Of a stretch of 43,740 nt of DNA, positions 1 through 5,596 are shown piece by piece (positions within the stretch are counted from its first letter, which is position 1; every line of letters begins with the position of its first letter). The translations under genes were made by a program, and so were the position numbers. Origin of the DNA: a virus. Location of the stretch: IMG/VR virus record IMGVR_UViG_3300021373_001571, positions 1-43,740 of that record; one strand, 5' to 3'. The notes under the pieces are model-generated. The model was given only the letters and a program-made list of their open reading frames with translations. It was not told the DNA's origin and searched no databases.

Positions 1-612
1 AAACAGGCAGGACTAGATGAGTTCCAAGAATTACAGCCAATGTTATTTGCTGGAATGATATTAGAAGGTGGTATCATAGGATACGACACTAATATTGAGA
101 CAGGAGGTACAGGGGCAAGATATTTGGGTATTGGTACAACCAACCAATATCGAAGAGATAGCATAGTAGTTTCACTTCGTGCAGTAAGCACACTCACTGG
201 CGAAGTGATACTAAACGTGCAGACACAAAAGACCGTGTTAAGTTCAGGGCAGGCAGGAGACGTATTTAGATTTGTAGATATGGACACTAAACTGCTAGAA
301 CTCGAAAGTGGTATGACACAAAACGAAAGTGTAACATTTGCAGTCCGATCAGCGATTGAGGCCGCGGTGTTAGAACTTATAAAGCAAGGTGATGAAAGAG
401 GATACTGGAAGATTGTTTATCCAGAAGATTGGGACGAACAGGTAGAGGAGCAAGAGCAAGCCTACTGGATGAGTCTCAAGGAAAACGGCAATCTTACTGA
501 CGAGAAAGATTTAGAACAATTTTCAAAAGATCCAAATGAATTACCATTATGGAAGAGAATTCTTCTTAAAAATAATAAACCAATATTGGAGAAAAATAAT
601 GAAGATATTTAA
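1..612 (+). CDS. csgG: CsgG-like curli secretion pore, 3' part
   Basis: This is the C-terminal 203 residues of a CsgG-family protein; the start lies before the window because the frame is open from base 1. CsgG is the outer-membrane lipoprotein that forms a nonameric pore exporting curli subunits. The match rests on the motif EGGIIGYDTN, then GGTGARYLGIG, a strand pair with VSLRAVSTLTGEV, an FRFVD segment, and the SAIEAAVLELI helix followed by DERGYW. All of these have direct counterparts in the E. coli protein, in the same order. The C-terminal tail is acidic and ends close to the next start. It stands directly upstream of two curlin-repeat proteins, so it is their likely exporter. Family assignment is firm; a role in export for this phage is inferred. 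Confidence 0.9.
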   Translation, partial: KQAGLDEFQELQPMLFAGMILEGGIIGYDTNIETGGTGARYLGIGTTNQYRRDSIVVSLRAVSTLTGEVILNVQTQKTVLSSGQAGDVFRFVDMDTKLLELESGMTQNESVTFAVRSAIEAAVLELIKQGDERGYWKIVYPEDWDEQVEEQEQAYWMSLKENGNLTDEKDLEQFSKDPNELPLWKRILLKNNKPILEKNNEDI

Positions 613-1405
613 AAACTTAGCGGTTGGTGTCTTCGCTTTAATCGGCCTTATGGCTAATCCGGTACTTGCAGATGATAATGAAGTGTTACTAGACCAAGAC
701 GGTGACAATTTAACTTTAACAATCTTACAAGCAGGTACAGGTAACACTCTGTCAGGTGACAGTACTCAAAGTAGTGATTTATTACTAAGTGGATCTAGTA
801 TAATATTAGATCTCATACAAGATGGTGATAACAATGACTTCTTTGGTAGTTTAGTACTTGATGGTAGTGGTTCAACTGTTTTAGACTTCTATATGTTAGG
901 AGACGGAAACATTTGGGACTTAAACATAGGTGCAACAGGATCAAGTGACTATGCTGATATGCTTGTAGATATACAAGGTGACAGTAACTTATTTGATATG
1001 GATGTAGGCGGGAATGCCAGTGCAGAATACCTTAACTTTGATTTAGTAATACTAGGAGACAGTAATGACTTTGATAGTAGTTTCACAAATAGTAAAGTTT
1101 GGGCGGCGGCAGGAGATGGCGACACTTGTGGAACAAACTGTACAGGTTCAAGTGCGATGTCAGGTATCATTATAGATACAGATAATGTTGTATGGAACTT
1201 TGACATTAACGGTGGTAACAACAGTTTTGCAACATTACAAAATGGTAATAGTGGAGCAAGTATAACAGCAGACATAGACGGCAGTGACGGAGATTTCCAG
1301 TTTACGCAGAATATGACTACAACTTGTTCACCTGCTTGTACTGGTGTGATTAATGTTGAGATAGACAGCGAAAATGCTTCAGTTAGTATTAAACAAACCG
1401 ACTAG
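599..1405 (+). CDS. Curlin-repeat secreted protein A
   Basis: A 268-residue exported protein. The start at 599 is chosen over an upstream in-frame ATG (536) because it has GGAG 7 nt upstream and gives a clean signal peptide (about residues 1-24, ending PVLA before DDNEV). The mature part is low in Lys/Arg and rich in Gly, Asp, Asn and Ser. It is made of degenerate curlin-like repeats of about 22-25 residues, for example LQAGTGNT, IQDGDNND, LGDGNIW, QGDSNLF and LGDSNDF. The curlin Gln/Asn ladder is only partly kept. Two Cys pairs occur (CGTNC, and CSPAC near the C terminus). It follows csgG at once, so it is a probable fibre subunit or nucleator exported by that pore. Function is inferred from family and neighbours. 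Confidence 0.8.
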   Translation: MKIFKNLAVGVFALIGLMANPVLADDNEVLLDQDGDNLTLTILQAGTGNTLSGDSTQSSDLLLSGSSIILDLIQDGDNNDFFGSLVLDGSGSTVLDFYMLGDGNIWDLNIGATGSSDYADMLVDIQGDSNLFDMDVGGNASAEYLNFDLVILGDSNDFDSSFTNSKVWAAAGDGDTCGTNCTGSSAMSGIIIDTDNVVWNFDINGGNNSFATLQNGNSGASITADIDGSDGDFQFTQNMTTTCSPACTGVINVEIDSENASVSIKQTD

Positions 1406-2540
1406 ATTATTAGTCGCAGTTTTACTAATTGCAATAGGAAATGTATACGCCGCCGAGTCAATTGGCGGCGTATTTGAACAAAGTGGTAAGCCTGGCAGTA
1501 TTGTTAGGACCACAGGCGAAGAATTAACAGCAAACTTAGACACAGACATAGAAAGTTACGATAATGTAGAAACTGAAAATGGCAGACTTAAAATTAAGTT
1601 TGTGGACGAAACACAAATCAGTTTAACAGAACATACACTTGTAGAAATCACAGAGTATGTTTATGACCCAGACCCCAGCAAAAGCAAAATGGCAATGAAC
1701 TTTGTTCAAGGCACAGCCAGATTTGCCACAGGTGGTTTAGGGTTAGTTCCAAAAGAGAACATACAGATAGACACTCCTACTGCTGTGATAGGTATTAGGG
1801 GAACAGATTTTACTACCACAGTTGACGAACTGGGTAGAAGTTTAGTTATATTATTACCAGATGCAAATTGTGATGATAAAATTAAACTGGAAGAAGGATG
1901 TAAGCCTTCAGGAAGTATTACAGTTACTAATGATGGCGGAACAGTTGTATTAGAAGAAGCCTTCCAGGCAGTAATGGTGAGTACATTTGAACAATCACCA
2001 ACACAGCCGGTAACATTAGTAGATTTAGATTTAAATATGATAGACAATATGTTTATCGTCAGTAAGCCTGAGGAAATTGTACAGGCAGAAGAAGAACAAC
2101 AAGAAGCACTCAAAGGAGATGGCGGATTGTTGGATTTTAACGGATTAGATGTAGACCTACTAGAAATAGAAGGTTTAGACGAACAAGCAGAACGTGAATT
2201 AGAATTTACAGAATTAGATATAAATTTCCTAGATGTAGACTTTTTAAGAGATTTATTGGAAGTAATTGAAGAAGCAGATGCATTAGCAGGACAAGAAGAA
2301 GCCAGTAGTAGTGATAGGTTAGTAGACAGAGGTTTTGGATTGCAACCAGACAACCAATTTAACATAGTACCAGATGTGGACGGTAAAGTATTTTTCCTCA
2401 GAGTCAGTACAAATTATGTGGGATTAAAAATTAAAAGAGGGCAATCAGGACAAATACAAGTAACTGACAAAGACTTAGGTGAGACTGTGATGTGCCTTAA
2501 TAACTGTGACGGAATAAAAATAACTATTACACAGGAATAA
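1374..2540 (+). CDS. FecR-domain secreted protein
   Basis: A 388-residue protein with a signal peptide (about 1-26, ending VYA) followed by a FecR-type beta domain at about residues 35-165. The visible signature is a strand-rich stretch with FVDETQISLTEHT and then TPTAVIGIRGTDF. FecR domains are periplasmic or surface beta domains used in signalling and surface structures. The middle (about 215-310) is very acidic and Leu-rich, with repeats such as LDVDLLEIEGLD. The protein ends in a compact segment with CLNNC and a last beta strand. Its start overlaps the curlin-repeat gene by 32 bp, implying translational coupling, and the next curlin-repeat gene follows 11 bp later. Why a phage makes it is unknown; it may anchor or sense the curli-like product. 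Confidence 0.78.
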   Translation: MLQLVLNKPTRLLVAVLLIAIGNVYAAESIGGVFEQSGKPGSIVRTTGEELTANLDTDIESYDNVETENGRLKIKFVDETQISLTEHTLVEITEYVYDPDPSKSKMAMNFVQGTARFATGGLGLVPKENIQIDTPTAVIGIRGTDFTTTVDELGRSLVILLPDANCDDKIKLEEGCKPSGSITVTNDGGTVVLEEAFQAVMVSTFEQSPTQPVTLVDLDLNMIDNMFIVSKPEEIVQAEEEQQEALKGDGGLLDFNGLDVDLLEIEGLDEQAERELEFTELDINFLDVDFLRDLLEVIEEADALAGQEEASSSDRLVDRGFGLQPDNQFNIVPDVDGKVFFLRVSTNYVGLKIKRGQSGQIQVTDKDLGETVMCLNNCDGIKITITQE

Positions 2541-2546
2541 TAAATA
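2539..2546 (+). promoter_or_regulatory. Late promoter, leaderless type
   Basis: The box AATAAATA is followed by GTATT and then the ATG of the second curlin-repeat gene at 2552. No Shine-Dalgarno sequence is present. T4 late transcripts start about 6 nt after the box, which would be at the ATG itself. Confidence 0.7.
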
Positions 2547-2551
2547 GTATT

Positions 2552-3664
2552 ATGAACATTGATAAAAAATTAAACGAAATGGAACCCAAAGACACCCCAT
2601 TATTAGTATTGGGTTATGTGATATTGGGTATGTTTTTATTATTACCTTTGACAGCACAGGCAACAGACAACGAGGTCAACCTTGTCCAGCAAGGAGATAA
2701 TTTAACTGTAGATATATTACAGGCAGGTTACGGTAATACAATTAGGAATTTAAACTCAACAACAACTCCTGCTGTATTAAATGGTGCCACAATGAATGTT
2801 AGCCTTCAACAAAGAGGTATCTATAATGATATAGGCATTTGGACATCAGGTAGCAATCAAGTTTTAGATACCTACATAGAAGGTGATTACAACGAAGTAT
2901 TTTTAGACAATCACGGTGACTATGGCCAACTAAAAGCAGACATAATTGGCGACAACAACTATGCTTGGTTAGAGCAAGGTACTACTAACAGCAATCAATA
3001 CAATCAATTACAACTTTATCAAGCAGGTGATAATCACGATGCTTACATAGAAGCATTAAGCGGAAATAGTAATAGTATTGATGTTTGGATGGGCAATGGA
3101 CAAGACGATAATTATGTGTATGTTTTAACCGGCAGTGGCAGTGACAGTAACAACATCAGAGTGTGGCAAGGCAAACACGATGACGGCACAACTGACACAG
3201 ACGAAACAGGTGGTCACGAAGCATACTGGATTGTTAGTGGCGACAGCAACAACTTAGCCAGTTATCAAACAGATGTAAACAGAGGTGGAGGCGGTGGCGA
3301 CTATCACCACTTAGCAAATTATATTGATGGTAACTACAATGCTGTAGAGCATATACAAAAGGGCAAAGCAGGACACGACGGCTTTGTAGACATAACAGGT
3401 GATAGCAATACTGTGGATTTATATCAACGTGGTAACGGTGGGCAAAAATGGGCAGACATAGTTTTAGACGGCAATGGTCATACAGTAGATGTTGAACAAC
3501 GAGGCAGTCAAAGTGCAACAGCGGCAATTGATTTAACATATGGCACAGGTGCATACACATTTGATTTATCACAGAATGTTACATCATCAGCGGCAACATA
3601 CAGTATTACAGGAATATGTAATACTTCGGGTGGATGTTCAGTCTCAGTTAATCAAAACAACTAA
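2552..3664 (+). CDS. Curlin-repeat secreted protein B
   Basis: A 370-residue exported protein. The N terminus is longer than usual (about 17 polar residues), then a hydrophobic core and TAQA as a likely cleavage site before TDNEV. The mature protein has about eleven curlin-like repeats, for example LQAGYGNT, LQQRGIYND, IEGDYNEV, IIGDNNYAW, YQAGDNHD, SGDSNNL, IDGNYNAV, ITGDSNTV and LDGNGHTV. Its first repeat is nearly the same as that of the protein at 599-1405, so the two are paralogues. A Gly-rich run (GGGGGD) interrupts the array near residue 250. It ends with a Cys pair and VSVNQNN. Probable main fibre subunit of a curli-like surface polymer; no CsgB, CsgE or CsgF homologue is recognised nearby. 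Confidence 0.8.
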   Translation: MNIDKKLNEMEPKDTPLLVLGYVILGMFLLLPLTAQATDNEVNLVQQGDNLTVDILQAGYGNTIRNLNSTTTPAVLNGATMNVSLQQRGIYNDIGIWTSGSNQVLDTYIEGDYNEVFLDNHGDYGQLKADIIGDNNYAWLEQGTTNSNQYNQLQLYQAGDNHDAYIEALSGNSNSIDVWMGNGQDDNYVYVLTGSGSDSNNIRVWQGKHDDGTTDTDETGGHEAYWIVSGDSNNLASYQTDVNRGGGGGDYHHLANYIDGNYNAVEHIQKGKAGHDGFVDITGDSNTVDLYQRGNGGQKWADIVLDGNGHTVDVEQRGSQSATAAIDLTYGTGAYTFDLSQNVTSSAATYSITGICNTSGGCSVSVNQNN

Positions 3665-3668
3665 TCGG

Positions 3669-3697
3669 TTGACATATTACAAAAAATCTATTATAAT
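3669..3697 (+). promoter_or_regulatory. Perfect sigma70 promoter
   Basis: TTGACA (3669-3674), a 17-bp spacer and TATAAT (3692-3697): both hexamers match the bacterial consensus exactly. The predicted start near 3704 is only about 4 nt before the ATG at 3708, so this transcript would also be almost leaderless. Confidence 0.85.
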
Positions 3698-3707
3698 ATA
3701 ATAACCT

Positions 3708-3893
3708 ATGAAACATATGATCAAGTGGCTGAAAATAACAGCCGGAATAAACTTATATTTGTCAGTGGTAATGACACTGGTATTTTTGACATTGTTATTT
3801 GCAATAGTAACAGATTATAATTTAACTAACGCAGATGAGTATATCAGATTCATACTCAAACAAGAACTAGAAAATGCTGAGCAAAGTAACTAG
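3708..3893 (+). CDS. Small membrane protein 1
   Basis: A 61-residue protein with one clear membrane segment (about residues 12-35, LYLSVVMTLVFLTLLFAIV), a short basic N terminus and a charged C terminus. It is first in a run of three overlapping small membrane-protein genes behind a consensus sigma70 promoter, which suggests early expression by the host polymerase. No family is recognised. Early small membrane proteins of phages often act on the host envelope or on superinfecting phage; that role is only a guess here. Confidence 0.6.
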   Translation: MKHMIKWLKITAGINLYLSVVMTLVFLTLLFAIVTDYNLTNADEYIRFILKQELENAEQSN

Positions 3894-4182
3894 CAGTTTA
3901 AAATGGTATGCTGGTGCAATAGCATACGGACATTTATTATTACTGATAGCATTATTTCCCATGTACTTTTTTGTTTTATTTTTATTAGTTGTGCCTTCGT
4001 TGTGGCTCTTCATAGCATATTATATGGTGTATAATTATGCACAACGTGAAGGCATAGACTGGCCTAATACACCTATCTATTTGTTTGAACCTAGTGAGTA
4101 CGACCCGCACATGAGACCTTTTATAATAGTGAACGATTTTGAACCAGACTACGTTTTTGCAGATTATGACCCACGTTACTAA
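3874..4182 (+). CDS. Small membrane protein 2
   Basis: A 102-residue protein whose start overlaps the preceding gene by 20 bp. Two hydrophobic segments (about residues 12-30 and 31-52) form a hairpin, followed by a polar C-terminal half rich in Tyr, Pro and Asp that ends DYDPRY. No family is recognised. The coupled arrangement with the genes on both sides suggests the three products work together in the inner membrane. Confidence 0.6.
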   Translation: MLSKVTSSLKWYAGAIAYGHLLLLIALFPMYFFVLFLLVVPSLWLFIAYYMVYNYAQREGIDWPNTPIYLFEPSEYDPHMRPFIIVNDFEPDYVFADYDPRY

Positions 4183-4480
4183 GTACACAAACAGTTTGAG
4201 AAACTATGTTATTGCTGTTGTAAGTGCCCACCTAGTAGCATTAGGTTGGTTATTCCCACACGTTCTAATGTTTATTGTTGTTCCTCCAGCAATTTTTTAT
4301 CTGTTATTTTTATATTGTGAAATTATGTACGAAATTGAAGTTGGCACTAGATTAAGATTGATAAAACAAATCAGTGAAACAGATGATCCAATCACAAAAG
4401 AAGTGCTAACGTGGGAATTGATATTACACGAAGAGCATAGTATATTTGGAAATACTTCAAACGATAGGTTAGGATTTTAA
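4166..4480 (+). CDS. Small membrane protein 3
   Basis: A 104-residue protein. The ATG at 4166 is preferred to an upstream TTG at 4139; it overlaps the preceding gene by 17 bp. Two hydrophobic stretches lie at about residues 14-32 and 35-52, with an acidic, soluble C-terminal half containing TDDPITKEV. The layout (hydrophobic hairpin plus soluble tail) matches the preceding protein, so the two may be distant paralogues. No function is recognised. Confidence 0.6.
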   Translation: MTHVTKYTNSLRNYVIAVVSAHLVALGWLFPHVLMFIVVPPAIFYLLFLYCEIMYEIEVGTRLRLIKQISETDDPITKEVLTWELILHEEHSIFGNTSNDRLGF

Positions 4481-4486
4481 TTTTAT

Positions 4487-4494
4487 GATAAATA
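4487..4494 (+). promoter_or_regulatory. Late promoter with leader
   Basis: GATAAATA lies about 54 nt before the lipoprotein start at 4548. The predicted start near 4500 leaves a leader of about 48 nt carrying AAGGAG just before the ATG. Confidence 0.6.
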
Positions 4495-4547
4495 TATAAT
4501 GTTATAATAACAGATGGTTTTATAACACTTATATATAAGGAGAAAAT

Positions 4548-4871
4548 ATGAACAAATTTAAAAATGCGTTCTTAGGTATATTTTTTGTAATGTTCGCTCA
4601 AGGTTGTGCTACAGTTGGTACTGTAATCGATGGCGGACAAAAACTTGCCACAGACACACTTGATACTGTAACAGGTACAGCAAGTGGTATTGTTGGTTCA
4701 GTTGCAAATGACGTCGGTAGTGTAGTTCAAACTACAGCAGAAGTAGGTGTTGGATTAGTCCAAACTGCGGCTGATACTGGTGCTGGTTTAGTACAAGTTG
4801 TTGCTGATGAAGTCAACGATCAAACTGATGCTTTACAAGAAGAAGAACCTAAAGAAGAGCCAAAAAAGTAA
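4548..4871 (+). CDS. Phage lipoprotein (0-frame product)
   Basis: A 107-residue protein with a lipoprotein signal peptide: a basic N terminus, a hydrophobic core and a lipobox ending QGC at residue 20. The mature part is Val/Thr/Gly/Ala-rich with a repeating pattern (TVIDGG, TVTGTASGIVGSV, VGLVQTAADTGAGLVQ), probably a long amphipathic helix. The C terminus is acidic (EEEPKEEPKK). AAGGAG sits 6 nt before the ATG. The last two sense codons and stop read AAA AAG TAA and form a slippery heptamer, so this is probably the short form of two products (see 4548-5083). Membrane-anchored phage lipoproteins can block receptors or superinfection, but nothing here shows that directly. Confidence 0.8.
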   Translation: MNKFKNAFLGIFFVMFAQGCATVGTVIDGGQKLATDTLDTVTGTASGIVGSVANDVGSVVQTTAEVGVGLVQTAADTGAGLVQVVADEVNDQTDALQEEEPKEEPKK

Positions 4872-5083
4872 CTAGCTCATTCTTTAAACCTTTTAAGTTT
4901 TTAAAACAGAACGAAAAACAAAAAGGTATAGACTCACCCTCGCAAGAGAGTGAGCAGGTAACTGAAGAGGATATTAAAGAACTTATATTGCAAAATAAGG
5001 TTCTAAAAGAGTTATTGAAAGATAAACTTTTAGAAGATGCAATTAAAGAATATTGCTCCAAGGTACCTGAAGACTGTGAGTAG
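4548..5083 (+). CDS. Lipoprotein, -1 frameshift long form
   Basis: If ribosomes slip back one base at 4862-4868, translation passes the TAA at 4869-4871 and continues in an open frame of 71 sense codons to TAG at 5081-5083, giving a 178-residue product. The added part starts VTSSFFKPFKF, has an acidic and Gln-rich linker, then a Leu/Lys/Glu heptad-like stretch (about 36-60 of the extension) likely to be a coiled coil, and ends EYCSKVPEDCE. This frame has no ATG before its stop, so it has no obvious start of its own. A 72-codon frame free of stops in AT-rich DNA, plus the Cys motif shared with the next protein, argues that it is translated. A sequencing indel is the main alternative. Confidence 0.6.
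4862..4868 (+). promoter_or_regulatory. Slippery heptamer A AAA AAG
   Basis: The phase is exactly that of a -1 site: CCA AAA AAG TAA in the zero frame, so A AAA AAG can re-pair one base back. It is the same heptamer as in E. coli dnaX. The stop codon directly after it would increase the time spent on the slip site. Confidence 0.65.
4933..4954 (+). other. RNA hairpin with GNRA loop
   Basis: CTCAC-C-CTC-GCAA-GAG-A-GTGAG: an 8-bp stem with one C-A mismatch, closed by a GCAA tetraloop. It lies inside the frameshift extension, about 65 nt after the slip site. That is farther than normal for a frameshift stimulator, so its role is open. Confidence 0.5.
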
Positions 5084-5588
5084 ATTACTTATAATCTTAA
5101 CAATAACATTTCCTCTGTTTTTAACAGCAGAGGAAATTGTTATTAGTCCAGCATACTTACCTGAAGGTAGTGTATTAGATCTTACCTATAATCCCCCACT
5201 AGATCCTTATTACTGCGATAATAATCCTGAACTTTGTAAAAAGATAGAAACTAGTGACATTCCAATATTTGATATGACACCACGTGCCACTAATGGACAA
5301 TGGTTAGCATTTTGGACATTTCAATTATTAGATGTATACTCAACATCACGAGCATTAAAGTATGATTGTGTAAAAGAAGTGAATCCACTCTTTACAGAAA
5401 ATCCTAGTGATGCTAGACTAGTACTAACAAAAAGTTTTTTGTTGCTACCAGGCTTACTGTATAATGATTATTGGACAGAAGTAACACCTAAGGAATTAGA
5501 CGATACTAATATGTTATATGCGGCAGTTGTTGGAAATAACTTCAGATTGTTACACAAAGCCAAGCAGGAATGCAATAAAATACGATAA
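5037..5588 (+). CDS. Secreted DUF5658-like protein
   Basis: A 183-residue protein from the ATG at 5037. A GTG at 5076 would give 170 residues, overlapping the frameshift-extension stop by 8 bp, an overlap length also used elsewhere in this genome. Either start leads into a signal peptide (SRLLIILTITFPLFLTA). The mature N terminus has YYCDNNPELCK. The C-terminal half has a pattern like DUF5658 membrane proteins: FQLLDVYSTSRALKY, then EVNPLF, then a hydrophobic LTKSFLLLPGLLY. It lies between the lipoprotein and the adenylate cyclase. The DUF link is a by-eye resemblance, and the function is unknown. Confidence 0.65.
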   Translation: MQLKNIAPRYLKTVSRLLIILTITFPLFLTAEEIVISPAYLPEGSVLDLTYNPPLDPYYCDNNPELCKKIETSDIPIFDMTPRATNGQWLAFWTFQLLDVYSTSRALKYDCVKEVNPLFTENPSDARLVLTKSFLLLPGLLYNDYWTEVTPKELDDTNMLYAAVVGNNFRLLHKAKQECNKIR

Positions 5589-5591
5589 ATA
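5584..5591 (+). promoter_or_regulatory. Late promoter, leaderless type
   Basis: GATAAATA, then TCGGT and the ATG of the adenylate cyclase at 5597. The box overlaps the stop codon of the upstream gene. No Shine-Dalgarno sequence is present. Confidence 0.65.
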
Positions 5592-5596
5592 TCGGT

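Noticed and set aside
1706-2365. Long open frame on the minus strand inside the FecR gene
   Set aside because: Ser-rich, low-quality composition that mirrors the codon pattern of the real plus-strand gene; no promoter or Shine-Dalgarno sequence, and the plus-strand gene has signal peptide and domain support.
4933-4954. GNRA hairpin as stimulator of the -1 frameshift
   Set aside because: It begins about 65 nt after the slip site, whereas stimulatory structures usually start 5-9 nt after it. Kept only as an unexplained hairpin.
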